DNA from: Lonicera japonica
Lineage: Eukaryota; Streptophyta; Magnoliopsida; Dipsacales; Caprifoliaceae
DNA: 64,000 bases
Reading direction: 5' to 3'
NCBI GenBank assembly: GCA_021464415.1
Contig: CM038467.1
Coordinates: 21,484,011 to 21,548,010, forward strand
Below the pieces are notes generated by a model. It saw only the letters and a program-made list of their open reading frames with translations, ran no database searches and was not told the origin of the DNA. Of the stretch, positions 1 to 17,138 are shown piece by piece. Within the stretch, counting starts at the first letter, position 1, and each line of letters starts with the position of its first letter. A program made the translations under genes and the position numbers.

Positions 1-1700
1 TAATCTGTAAAGTGAGGCGTTTCAACCTAGTTGCAAACGCACTCCCGTGGTTTAGAGTCACTTGACTTGGGTAATGTAAGGCCATCAGGCACTTTCGTAT
101 ATATCTTCTGAATCAAGATCCCCTTAGAGATATGCAGTAACCACATTCATGAGCTGCATTCTTCAGTCATTCGAAAACTACCGAAGTAGCAGAATGTTAT
201 AATGTTTAAGCAATTCCAAAGCGTCTGTGTGGAACCTTGCGCCACAAGGTGAGCCTTTTACTTCAGAACTTCTTTTTTCTCATTTACGCTTTATGGCAAA
301 TAATTGTTTATGTCCTACAGGCTTTACACTTGGCGCGGTTAGCACTACCGGACCAAATACCTGTCTCGTTGCCATAGAATCTAATTTTGTATGGATTGCT
401 TATTTTTATTTAGGCCAATTTTGCCCTTTGTTGACATTTTGCAACAGAGCGAGGTTCGACATCATCGTGCTCTTTGACTTTTTGAGCAACAGTGTATCAT
501 TAATGCATCCATTAATTCATATGCCATCCCTTAACCCATTGAGATTTATTTATTCTCTGGAATCATTATAACTTCGGGGCGTCCCCCAGTATTGATTCAT
601 GGACATAAATATAATCAGAGATAATCTCATAAAAGGGACTTTTACATTAATGATTAATTGATTAATTTGTGCCTTACTCCACCTCTTCTTTGGCGTGAGT
701 GTTTGTCGAACCAAATGGCCTCCTTTTATTCCTTTTAAGGAGCCATGGCCTCAACCACACCTCCACTAAGTGTAGTTGCATTGTCTCTTTCTGCGACATT
801 GTGCCCTTATTGGGGACTTATAACCTTGCAGGCATATTGCAGCTGATATATTTGATCTCGTCACTTTTCAGTATCATTAAATGTATCAGGCATTGAATCT
901 GTTACATTTTCAAGATCGATTATTCTTTTTCACTTCACTATACATTGTGATGTGCGTGGGATCAAGATGAGACATAGTGGAGACCACGACAATTCCTGTC
1001 GTTCCCGTGAAAATTTCTTTCTTATCTCCCCCTAACGACGGGAAGACTGTCTCATCAAAGTGACAATCCGCAATTCTTAGCGGTAAAGAGATCACCTGAC
1101 AAGGATTTCAAATAGCGGATTATCGTTGAGAATTCATATCCAACGTTAATACTTAATTGTTTTAGCAAGCCCAGTTTGGTGCGCTGTGGGGGCGCAATCG
1201 GCACATATGCATAAAATATCAGGCTAATATCCAATTACCAACTGGTATGCATATAATAGTTGTCTAATATTGGACTTTGAAACAAATAAGTAAAGCTGTA
1301 TACAATATTGCATAAATCTCGGGCATACATAGGCAATACAGTGCGCATAACCAATGCCCTATCTACCATCTATATCCTTTTGATGGATACTTTTTGTGAG
1401 ACCTTTTTGCGTATGCACATGAGAAACGGGGTTCTTTACTTCGATTTTATGCAATGATCATCAAGTACTTTTGATGTAAACCCTCCAGCTTTATCGAGTC
1501 TTATAGACATGGTACAATAATCAGGGTGGTGAGCCCTTAAGCGTATAATATGTACTAAGAGGTTTGTAAATGCAGCATTTCTTGTAGACGATTATTCAAC
1601 ATATGACCAGAATGTCGAATTATCCACCAGATCCATAAAGTACTTTGAATGGTTCCGCACTCTGGATGGATTTATCTACAAATATATATTGTAAGAATGG
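1..1700 (-). pseudogene. Broken Copia pol: integrase and N-terminal reverse transcriptase
   Basis: Minus-strand translation of about 1-170 gives QLMNVVTAYL, a stop, GDLDSEDIY and, after a frameshift, KVPDGLTLPKSSDSKP. This is the Copia RT region usually read as DVVTAYLYGSLD...IYMKVPEGL. At 910-1095 the frame contains ADCHFDETVFPSLGGDK, the conserved linker between integrase and RT. Around 1140-1690 short integrase pieces survive in shifting frames, including LRAHHPDY, GGFTSKVLDDHC, HVHTQKGL and APPQRTKLG. No frame is open across the region. It cannot encode a functional polyprotein as it stands. Confidence 0.8.
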
Positions 1701-2643
1701 TATATTTTATTTGTATCTTTAGCATAAGAAGGTCTCGATCTTATTTTTGCTAAAGAGCAGGCTTTGAAAAAATGGAGTGTCGTTCCTTTGACATGGTCAA
1801 TTAGGCATAATGGGAAGGGGGATATGGTTTTCAATACTTCGAAAATCAAGAATTACTTTGAGCATTACTAGTATCAACACATTGCAATGTGTTAAAGTTT
1901 TGTCCCATTTATTTGTCACTCAAAAAATGGATATCCGTGTAAATACTTTAACGCACGGTTTATCATGACCAAGGTGCACTAGGCAAGCATGCCAAAGCCT
2001 GTATGAGTCTATGTCCCACGGTACATTGTTAGTGACATCATAAGATTTGACAATCCTTATCTTAGTGGGGTACATTCCACTAGAATAACTCATAAGTTTC
2101 TTTAAAATGCGTTTCTTTACACTTTTGTTTAGAAGTAAAATAAAATATTTTTATTCCATTCTTACATTTTGTTTTGTATGATTACTGTTGGTATAAATAT
2201 CATTAACAAAGTTCGGGTTGCTCTATGTGCATATAGAGCGTATGTGACTGTAAACACCATTTTAGTAACAAAATGGTTGAGCAGTTCTTTGCTCTTATGA
2301 CGATTTAATCATCATAGTCGCATAGGTTTTATAGGTTATTAATTGCCTATTTCTTTGTATGGCTATAGTGTTCTCACTATCAACCAATTATTAAAGTTAT
2401 CATCGATTCATTTTTACAGTAATGAAATCGAGTATAAATTCCGAACTATGTAGTAATAAAACAAACAAATTCAATTACTTTAGAATAGAATTCGAATAAA
2501 ACTAACAGTAATCAATTCAGTATCTTGTTTAGAAATCTAATCCATCAAATCAACATAAACTTTAAGACAAAACTATAGTCTAATTAAAAAATAGGCAATA
2601 TCCCTGTTCAACTACTTCTGAAAAATAAAGTGAATAAAGTAGA

Positions 2644-3718
2644 TCAGTCAAAATCGGGTGCATCCATTGACTGAGCAAAGTCCTTCTTGCCACTAATGTC
2701 TGCGATTGTGAAGTTGACATAAGCGTCATTGTCTTCTTCGTTCATAAAGTGAGATTCTTGTTCTTTAGATTCTCGATATCTCTTGTAATTGGCTGCTACT
2801 TTAGCGCTTGCATGGCAGTTCTTGTACCAATGCCCAGCAACTCCACACCTATAACATGGCTCGTCGCCAACTCTTTCCTTTTTGACCAGAGGATTGTTAG
2901 GTGCATTTTTCACCTTGTTTTCTCAACCACTAAGTTCAATAGTATCATTTCTTCTCCATACTTTGGAAGAGCCTCCACGACCCGCACCACGACTCCCACG
3001 TCCCTTTTCACGTTGTGCCTTATTGCCACGTGTGTAGGGATCGGCACGTCCAACTCCCTTTGCATTGGGGTTCTTTCCACTGTTCATCTAACCGTAGTTG
3101 ACCTCAGGAACTTTCTTTGTCCTGATGGGCCTGACATTGTATTCAAAAGAACCTCATTATGCCTTTCAGCCACTTGCAGTAGGTTGATCAGCTTATTGAA
3201 TGTTGTGATTCTTTTGTTATCATACTCGAGCCTATACTAGTTCGCTAGTATAAGTGCTGAAGTAGGAAAAGTGAAAAGTGTCTTCTGAATCATATCATCT
3301 TCTGTGAGATCCTTTCCACAGAAGTTAAGACGTGCCTTTAGGCGCAGCATGTTCTTGTTGAAGTCATTAACCCTTTTATAATCAAGCAAGCGAATTTCAT
3401 TCCACTAAACGGTCAATTCTGGGAGCAAAGTATCATGAATGTTCCCAAAACGTCCCTTAAGGGCATCCCATAATTCTTTAGGTGTCTTCAACTGAAAGTA
3501 CTCTCAACGTAGGCTGGGTCAATATATTTCCTTAGAAACATTAATGCATTTGCTTTCACCTTATCAGACGGTCCATTGTCTGTGGGGTCTTTTGGGTCAG
3601 TAAGTGTGGCAGAATATTCTTTAGCCACAAAAGCGGTTTCTATATCAGAAATCCACCAGTGGTACTCGAGTCCTTCTGAGTCCAAAATGTCAAATTCGGG
3701 TTGAGTTGGGTCGGCCAT
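2644..3718 (-). pseudogene. Broken Copia gag with CCHC zinc knuckle
   Basis: The start codon at 3718 opens a frame beginning MADPTQPEFDILDSEGLEYH with a WWISDIE segment, typical of the N-terminus of UBN2-type Copia gag. It closes at 3488. Further downstream the translation continues in other frames (ARLNFCGKDLTEDDMIQKT near 3290-3340). The last frame, 2913-2644, holds CYRCGVAGHWYKNC, a perfect CX2CX4HX4C nucleic-acid-binding knuckle. At least two frameshifts separate these blocks. Gag would have formed the virus-like particle and packaged element RNA. Confidence 0.85.
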
Positions 3719-4542
3719 CTTAATGAATAATAAAATTTTATACAGTTATGAGTACATCCATATTAATTATTTTCCAGGAATATGAATTAGATTTCAAAAA
3801 TCAAGATCGATAATGGTCACATTTTTTCGATGCTATATGAAAATACTTTATCATAGTAATTATAATGCGCATGAACTTTCATTATCATGGCAATTGTTGA
3901 ATTTATGACATACTAAATAAAACAATTAAGAATATATGTAATATTCTAATTTTCTTAGCGGGCTGACTTAACACAACTATAGCAATTATAAAATTAATTA
4001 GTCCATCCCAAATATAACATGCATAATATTGTGCAAATTTTGGCTACAGAGTGGTCAATATATAGCGCTGGAATTCAAAACCACATCAAATCAAACTGTT
4101 TCTTTGCATTGTAAACAAATTCATATATACATGGATTCTATAGGGCATAATTGGTAATTAAAACAAAAATTATTTTTAAAATAAAACAGAAATATAATTA
4201 AAAAAAAATTGAACAAGTCTCAGGAAAGAAGCATGAATATGTTAAGAAAAAATTTAAAATCGAAACAAATCATATTCGGAGGTCACAAGTATCAAGATTA
4301 ATTCAAGCTCACCAAGAGAGAATATATTACTACTAGCAAGTAATTTTCGTCTTATATTATTAGCCCATTCAAAAAAAAAAAATTAATTCCAAAATTAGTA
4401 TGGATTAAAAAAAAAACTTATTGACAGATCGAAGTCCATATAAATAATCAATATGTCTTATTCCTTAACCGATAAATTAATGATCAAATCTGAAGAAATC
4501 TAGTTACTGGAAAAGCCTCCAAAGATATTGCCATTAAAGTCA

Positions 4543-4690
4543 CACTGTATATATATATATTAACGTGTACATATATAACATAAACTATATATATTAATGT
4601 ATATATATAAAATAAACTATATATATATATATATATATTAACGTGTGTGTATATAACATAAACTATATGTATATTAATTAATAACAATGT
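4543..4690. repeat. AT-rich microsatellite block
   Basis: Tandem TA runs are interspersed with a recurring unit resembling AACGTGTACATATATAACAT and AACTATATATATTAATGT. It lies in the leader of the Copia relic. No coding signal is visible. Confidence 0.7.
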
Positions 4691-5328
4691 ATAAGCCTAT
4701 GATTTAAATCTAATTTTTCACGCAAATATAGGCAGATTGAGCAAGAGATCATAGTAGCAGATTAATCAGAAATATGTAGTATTGAATTAATTAGGAACAA
4801 AATATAAGCTCATGAATTTTGTCACGCATGTATAGATAGATTGGAAAATCGATTAGAGTGAGAGTATGCTAATTAAAAACGAAACTAACCAAAAAAAATA
4901 TGTAGATTAACCAAAAAAATCGATTAGAGTGACAGTAGGTTAATTATATAATACGCTGTAAATTAAATAAATTGGAGGGCGATGTCTCTCAATTCAAAAC
5001 TGTCTCAAAATAATTGTGCAAGTGTCAAGGGTTAATTGATCTCAAACAAAGCTAATCATAAGTTATAAACTAACAAGTATATATGAGATCGAGAGAGACC
5101 TGTTTTTTTTTTTCTTTTTTTTTCTTCGTTCTTGTTGATCTAATGGCCACTGCCTTCGGCGGTGTTGCTACCTTCTTCTTCTTCTTCAATTTTCTTCAAG
5201 TAAATTGAATCACGCCATTTGATGCTTTAGTTTTGAAGGTTGGGCGACGAGAGAAAAGATCAGTGGTGATGGTGGTTGGCGGCTAGGGTTTAGGGCTAGG
5301 GTTTTTAGCTTTGAGCGTGCTGATAACG

Positions 5329-5487
5329 TGTTGTAGGGACAACTCTACTCAATTCTTCATTAGATGAGCCCTTTAAATAGGGTACAAATACAATAGTAAA
5401 TAGGGTTTACAAGGAAGCCCATTATGGCCCATGATACATAATTACACAGTAAATCCCTAATACATATTCTATCTAGGCGATAGCACA
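5329..5487 (-). repeat. Probable 5' LTR of the Copia element with adjacent primer binding site
   Basis: In element orientation the segment ends in ACAACA (CA at 5330-5329). Just inside it, 5327-5316, lies GTTATCAGCACG, which resembles the tRNA-derived primer binding motif of many plant Copia elements. An element-sense TATTTAAAGGG near 5380 could be a TATA box. The outer end is tentatively placed at a TGTGCTATCG start (5487), giving an LTR of about 160 bp. Without the 3' LTR in the window the outer boundary cannot be proven. Confidence 0.5.
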
Positions 5488-6730
5488 CTACGTGTAATTT
5501 CCTTAAACACAATTTTAATTATTGAGCTCACTCTTTTTTTTTTTTGAGTATCTCTCTTTCTAAATTAGATCAATACGTGCATAAAAATTAAGCACATATA
5601 CTTTCATATCTAGTTATTATAAAATAGAAGCCACCGAATTTGATTATGACATCAGATTTTGGTGATATTCGTATTTTGCCCATAGATTTATTTTTCTAAT
5701 AAAAAATTTATATGGGACTCAAACCTTGGAGCTTTAGGTCAAAAAATAATATTTTATCGTTAGGTTAGTTCTTCATTCATTAAATATTTTTAATTTCATT
5801 TACATATCTGCGTGCATCAAAAGAGTGTGTGCACGCATTGTGTGTGCTTCATTATGTATTGTATACAAAAAAGAAAATTTAACCAAGTAAATGTATACAA
5901 ATAAACAAGACAAGCTCGAGCTTTCAAACCTAAATCCCACCAAAAACCAAGCTCTTCTCATGTTCATGTCAGGCATACTTTTAAATGAGCGAGTTTCAAT
6001 TTGGCCAAACTCATGAAACTCGCTACAAGCTGAAGAATTAATTCCTTAGAGCATCTCCAACAATCTTGTATACAACTTTTAAAAAAATTGGTTCTCCAAC
6101 AATCTTTTAAAAGTTAGTTTTGTGTAAAAACTTGGTATTTAGCAATCTTTAAAAAGTTGTGCAAAATGAATATATAAAATGCACCACCAATTTACACTTC
6201 CATGCCAATTTTATTATTCATTAATTTTTTTATAAAATGTAATCACTTTTTAATACAAATAATGAATTTTAATAAAAATTACATATTACATATTTGAAAT
6301 ATATTCATCAAGATTTATAAAACAATATCCGTTGTGATTATAAAAAATAAAATTTTAAAAAATTACGAAAAATCACATGAAATAGTATATGTTGGAATTT
6401 AATTGGTTTCTTTCAATGTTACACAAAAATATTATTACAACATCTTTTCTTTTTCTGTAATTTTGTGTAAATATAAAATGACACTTAAAATTTACGCTTC
6501 AATTAATACGCTATGGTCGGAGTCTACTAGACTACATTGTTAAGTTGAGTCTAATAAAATATAAAATAAATTTACCACTTTGCCCCCGGATGTCGTTTAT
6601 ATGACAAAAGTATGTCCGAAGAACGAAAAAGGAGATCCAGAGTTGCAACGGCTACTTACAGACAGACAGTTGTTTAAAAATTCATACACTCCCCTCTCTC
6701 TCTCACACATACACACGATCCTCGCGAGAA
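5488..6730. other. Intergenic / upstream region of the TPX2-like gene
   Basis: No gene is visible. A segment from about 6053, beginning GAGCATCTCCAACAATCTT, resembles the ends of plant MITEs, but a matching far end was not found. Just upstream of the start codon at 6731 are CT-rich runs (CTCTCTCTCTC near 6693-6703), common in plant 5' leaders. Confidence 0.4.
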
Positions 6731-9700
6731 ATGGGGAAAGATCCAATTTTACCTAGACAAACTATCGACGAAGAAGAAGAAGAATATGAATCAAACATTG
6801 AAGAAGACGAGGAGTTCTACGAGAAGATCGAGGCCCCCAAGTTCGTGGACCTCACTCTACCTGATCCCTATCGCCCCGATGATCGTTACTGGTTCTGCTC
6901 CCGTGTTGGTATCTATCTATGTCTATATCTATATCTATATATTTATGTTTCACTTCCAATTTATTTATAAAAGCTGTTTTTTTTTTCTCCTGTTGAGCTA
7001 TGCATTGATTTATTGTTCACTTGACTGAAGTAATTAAAGTTGAAAGCGAAGCTCATCCAGTGATATAATTACTGCATTGATTAATGGTTAGAATTATTAG
7101 TGTCCGGTCTCTGACTTCCAACGTTTTTAGGAGGCCATGCACAATATTTTCCCGGGCAGATGCTGCCTCAAAGTATCTACTGCATCTGTCTCACAGTTCA
7201 TGTACTACTACTACACAAAAAAATGAAAAATTGTGGACTGCATCCTTTAAAGTTTTCGTCTACTGATCCTAAATGCCCCTTATATTTAAGTATGCACTCC
7301 AGGGAGGAGATTTAATTTTGATATACAGTTGTGTGCAAATGAGAATTAGGGTCTTTTAGTCAAGATTTATAGATTGGATCCCCCCCCCCCCCCTCTTCAA
7401 TCCTAGGTCTAGCTGTTTCTGTTGTTTGGTTACTTCGAAAGTAAAGAGACAAAAATCAACTTAAAATTTGCTGAATGAGTGCCTCACGCGACACAGATTA
7501 CATAGGTGATTTGATGATTCACATACAAGCTACAACTTAACAGTTCAGAAATTTAGGTTTTTTTACTTCTTCTAGATGTATACTCTCTTTATGAAATTAA
7601 GAGCTACGGGTTTATATTACCTCTGCCGGAGCAATACAGTATGCTGAAAGCCTAGTGGGAAACAACTGAAGGCACTTTGATTTGGTAAAAGCCAATATTA
7701 ATTCGATAATAGTATCCTAAAATATTTGAACTTCAATAATTATCTTTCATCTAAATAGAGATGGATATAATGTGAATAAAAATTGGACGTCATGTAGTAG
7801 TTGCTCTTTTGAACAAAGACATTCAATTTCATGGGCCCTTATATTAGAAGATTAGTTTTGAATATCATACAAACTTACGATCTACTTTCTTGTATTCCAG
7901 GATGTGACCAAAAGCATGAGGAAGAGATGGATGCCGAAGCAATTTATAAGAACTTCGTACTTCGGGTAAATACTTTCTTCTTCTCTTCCAATTTGTGACT
8001 CAAGTAAATCAATTCAAATCCTGAATCTATATCGTTTGCACAGGTCATGGCAGCAAGAAGCCCCAACATAAAACTTAGGAAAGCACTAATTGCAAAACAT
8101 TCCAGGTACAACTGTCTGTGCACGCAAGCTAATGCACTCTCTCTCTCTATATATATATATCCTTTTGCTCAAGAATCAAATAGGACTCTCATTAAGACAA
8201 CTTACTTGACTTGTTTTCTAGTACAAATGCAAAATGCCCACTTTCAGCTCCAGCAAAATCTTCAAGGCCAAGAGTATCAAGACTAGCCATGATTTCTTCA
8301 ATTCCTCAGAAAATGGTTCTTGATGACCCCGAAGGAAAGGTTAAGCCGCTTCCAAAGCTTGCTTCTACTCCAATGCCCAAGTCAAAGCAAGTTGCTGCCA
8401 AATATATGACTACTCCAAGGAACAAAAATTGCCTTCGGAATCCCAATTCCTTTCGAAGTGTTCAAAACCTGAAACTGAATACCGTTTCATTGCCTAAGAA
8501 CCAAATGGTAGCCAAGGCTCTTGTCTTTCACTCTCCGAAGAAAGCTATCTGTGTTAAAACGTCAGTGGAGTTGCGGACGCCTCTAACGAAGATTTGTGAA
8601 GGGATGAAGAGGCTTCAGATAACTAGTCAAAGGAAGGGTGTAGGGTGTTCTAGCAAAGCATCGAAGGATGTTAGATGTAATGTCAAGAAAAAATTACCTT
8701 TAGATCCTTCAATAGAGGTACATACCCCTCTGACTAATCGAAGAAAGGGTGTATTAGGGCGTTCAAGAAAATCATCAAAGGACATTAAATGCAGCCCTAA
8801 AAAGGCATTGCTTGTAGATCCTTCAAGAAAGCAACTAAGTGACCAGAGGGGCAAAAGCGCAGGTAAGGATTCAGTACATTCTCAAATTTCCAAGCAACTA
8901 GAAGCCAAATCTTTAAAACGTATGAAGAGCAACAGCAAAGGGAAATTAGCACAACAATGCCACTCTTCTAATGAACCCAAGGAAGTGATAAAAAAAGACT
9001 CATGTGACGTGGAGATTGATTTAAAATCAAGGGGCGGCTCTGAGATAGAGAATCTGAGGGTTAAAGAAGGAAATGAGCATAAAGATCTTCTGGAAGGCAG
9101 GAAAACATCTGAAACTTCGTCAAGGGAGAATTTGGAGGCATTATCTAATGATGCCTCAAGAGGTGAAAAGAAATCCTTGCCAAATTTTGATGGGGGGAAT
9201 TCGGAAGGAAATGATCTTCCCATACTTCCAGTTCTGAATGGAGAGGAGAATAGTTGCAGTGAAGGACTTGAAAAGGAGGACACAAAATCAAGCACAGAGA
9301 ATGAAGAAAGTGCTAAAGATTGTCCAAGCAGATTAGAAGGGCCACACGATACGAGTCAAGAAATGGATGGTGATGATAAAGAAAATGCTCAGGTGCCCGA
9401 TGATAACAGGTTCGGGGCCTAGGGGCTAGTCAATCTTATGATATATGGTATATAAAAATTTTATACCTTCGAGTTTAATGGTTTTGTTTTCAATTGATTG
9501 CAGAGGTATGAATGACCAGCATGAAAGAAAAATTCTACGCAGGCAGGAGACAAATGAAAACAACAAGAAGGTTTGTATCCTTTTGTTTTTTATTTCTCTA
9601 ATTTGCTGGCATGCATGAACATAAATTAATTTCAGTATGTAATGGACATCTTGTATTGAAAATATATGTAGGGTGCTCGCATACTCGGTAAGAATTTCAA

Positions 9701-11350
9701 AGAAGGTGCTCCAGAGGTTAAACATAGAAAACCAAAGCCCACAAACCCCAAGCCTTTCATGCTAAGAACTGATGTAAGCAATTTTTTCTCTTCCTATATT
9801 AAGAGTTTTTTTTTTGGTAGTGATATATATCTGATAAATTTAGTTTAACAGGAAAGAGGGATTCTTAAGGAAGCTAACTTGGAGAGAAAATTCCATATTC
9901 TAGCTCCTCAAAGCGAAGCTACAACAGTTTCAAGGTTTCATGGTGGAAACCCACTGAGAAGGCATGGGAGTGATATAAAAGTGAGCATATCTATCTTCTC
10001 TATATAAAATTAGGTCCATTTGGTTGTTTTATATGGAAAAGAAGTTTGTTCGTTGGAATTGTTTACATGTAAAGACTTACCATGGAGAACAAAAACTTAG
10101 GAGCTGCTTTTTTTTAAAAAAAATAAATTACATGGATATATTGGTTTATATTGTAAACTCATCTGATATAAACTTTATGTCAGCAGAATGAGAAGTGCTC
10201 TGAACAAAGTGAATCCAACAATGATGTGCTTCAAGGCAGTGAAAAAGAAGCACAAATAATTCTTCAAAAGGTAAAACATGTCTTGTCTCTTTATTCACTA
10301 TTAAACTTGCTATTATTCGTATTCAAATGTTGCACCTAAAGCTGCTCCAAGCTTTGAATTTTCCATCCACAAAATACGAATAGATTTCCAAAAATCAATC
10401 ACCATTTTATATAATCTGCAGAAACAGATGAGAACAGCTGCCTTAAAGACTTCGAGGGGGCAAATGATACAAAAAACAGCTGCTATAACTCCACAAAGAA
10501 GTTTCAGATCATATAGCAAGGACCATGCAAACCAATTATCAGATAACAGATCAAGAGAGACAAACTCACCTTCGCTGCAGCGACGACTTGTTAGGCCTCA
10601 AGGGTGAGGATCTTTCTAAATAGGGGAATTTAGCTCCCAGTCCAGGTTATCAAGAAAAAATAGTTTTAAGGTCCTTAGGGCATCATCCACAACAGTCTAA
10701 TCTTGTACATTAGGTTCCAAATGCACAACAGGTATCCGTTTTTCCGTTAGGTTTGAAACGGAGTCCATTTGAGACTCAAACGGACACCTCCGAAATGGAT
10801 ATCAGGTGTCTGCTTGAGTCCCAAATGGATATCTGTTGTCAGCACAATACAATCTTAACCAAACTTGGTTTATCTTTACAGTATTATAGGACAAACTTAT
10901 CCTACTGATTTGGACTGCTGTGGATGCTCTTACGAACATGAGCATTTTAGCACAGACAAGGGCATTTGATGCGTTATGATAGTGCATAAAATGCCTGCGT
11001 TAAAATGCCCGCAGACTTGGTTTGTCCTTGACACCAAGGCCTAGGCGCTATAATGTGAACCGGCACGCAATTTTCTGTTCTTAAAATCTTGCTTCTGTTT
11101 TTGTAGGGTTGGTTCAAGTAGGAAGGCTCAGCTCAGTGTAATAAAAGAAACTTCATCGAAAATTTTAAGACCCAAGGAAGGAATAAAGCCGAGGGAGAAT
11201 AATGCACCCAAAGCTGTGGCTTCTGCTACTTCCAGGTCATCATCACGGGGAAGGCGGCCTGTTACTGTTCCAACAGAGCCAAAGTTTCACAGCACCCATG
11301 TACCAAAGAGTTGCACAAGAAATATAATGGCGGGTGATTTGTCATCATAA
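6731..11350 (+). CDS. Ten-exon gene for Lys/Ser-rich, possibly TPX2-like (microtubule-associated) protein
   Basis: Exons: 6731-6908, 7901-7965, 8044-8105, 8222-9409, 9504-9570, 9672-9773, 9852-9980, 10187-10270, 10422-10603, 11107-11350. All introns are GT-AG and phases join exactly, giving 766 aa. The N-terminus is acidic (EEEEEY, EEDEEFYEKIEAPKFVDLT). It is followed by a conserved-looking block VGCDQKHEEEMDAEAIYKNF and VMAARSPNIKLRKAL. Exon 4 is a long basic, serine-rich disordered stretch holding a roughly 45-residue internal duplication. The C-terminal part has KPFMLRTDERG and VPTEPKFHSTHVPKSCT, which resemble motifs in plant TPX2-family proteins, so binding to microtubules or importin is possible. 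No catalytic motif is seen. The gene structure is secure; the TPX2 assignment comes from memory of motifs and is tentative. Exon 8 could also start at 10184, adding one Gln. Intron 1 carries a 14-base C tract at 7380-7393. Confidence 0.85.
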
Positions 11351-11889
11351 TATCTCCCAGTTGAATTGTGTGCATGATCTCTTGTTCAATTGTTTTATTG
11401 AATTTTTAGTTGCTTGATATAATTTTGTTGACACCGGCTTTCGTTTGTAATTTATGGTGGCCTTTTTAATAAGGTTTAGGATGAGTTATAAGAAAGTTTT
11501 GAGAATTGTGACCACAGTTGTATTAAAATGATTTATATGATTGTTTTTTAGTTTCGGGTTTACCGTGTGATGAAGTGTACAAATTTCTGAATAACCTTCT
11601 AATAGGTTTGAAGGCTTTTTGAGTGACGCACTACTATTTTCATTTGATTGAAACGACTTGTTTTACTTGGAAAATGGCTAAAATTCCATATTTTCCATCT
11701 TCAGTGATGTTTTCCACACAAAATGGTTGGTTCCAAGTTTTTTTGCGTAATCCTAAATCCATGAATAAAGAGTCTCATAAATCGCTTTGAGAGTTTGAAT
11801 CACAAGATGCAAATTCCTTTGCTAAAAGACAAACTTTATACGTGAAATTACGAATTACAAATTTTGATTTCCAAACTCTATTAACCAAA

Positions 11890-12148
11890 CAATTTCAGAA
11901 GTTAACTGATTTGCTCACAGGGCATTAAACTGCACCTGGAACTGATTTTCATTCACTCATTGAAAGGAAAACAAAGTCAAAGCAAAACAGTACATGGTTT
12001 TAGCAGCACATAGTCCGCACAATTTCAGAAAGTAAACTGATTTGCTCACAGGGCATTAAACTGCACCTGGAACTGATTTCCATTCACTCACTGAAAGGAA
12101 AACAAAGTCGAAGCAAAGCAGTACATGGTTTTAGCAGCACATAGTCTA
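11890..12148. repeat. Direct tandem duplication, ~130-bp unit, two copies
   Basis: Copy 1 starts at about 11890 and copy 2 at about 12020, both with CAATTTCAGAA. They run in parallel through AACTGATTTGCTCACAGGGC to GTTTTAGCAGCACATAGTC with only a few differences. The pair lies between two convergent genes and probably falls within the 3' UTR or terminator region of the prolyl iminopeptidase gene, whose stop is at 12260 on the minus strand. No open frame is supported. Confidence 0.9.
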
Positions 12149-12259
12149 CAATGATCGGAGAGACTGCATTCCCTTAAAAACTGCAAAATTAAACCGACAA
12201 ACCCACCCACGTGCTACATTCATGGTCTGGTCATGCAAAGCTGGAAAATTTTCTGGGGG

Positions 12260-17138
<4,879 letters not shown>

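Larger units (their letters stand above)
1..5487 (-). mobile_element. Degenerate Ty1/Copia LTR retrotransposon, partial
   Basis: Read on the minus strand, the order is a likely 5' LTR (about 5329-5487), a primer-binding-site-like motif, a long leader, gag (3718 down to 2644), integrase relics (about 1690-1130), the integrase/RT linker (1095-910) and the start of reverse transcriptase (200-1). This gag-integrase-RT order is diagnostic of Copia. The RT YVDD motif, RNase H and the 3' LTR would lie beyond the left edge. Frameshifts and stops are frequent, so the element is dead. The 1.6-kb leader between LTR and gag is long and AT-rich and may hold later insertions. The outer LTR boundary is uncertain. 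Confidence 0.85.

Noticed and set aside
910..1095. Possible small independent gene on the minus strand
   Set aside because: The translation is the conserved integrase/RT linker of Copia pol.
5281..5306. Plant telomere-like TTTAGGG/CTAGGGTTT heptamers
   Set aside because: Only two or three imperfect units occur inside the Copia leader, which is not enough for an interstitial telomere tract.
8047..8286. Plus-strand frame of 79 codons overlapping exons 3 and 4 of the TPX2-like gene
   Set aside because: It reads through an intron in a frame that does not match the joined coding sequence.
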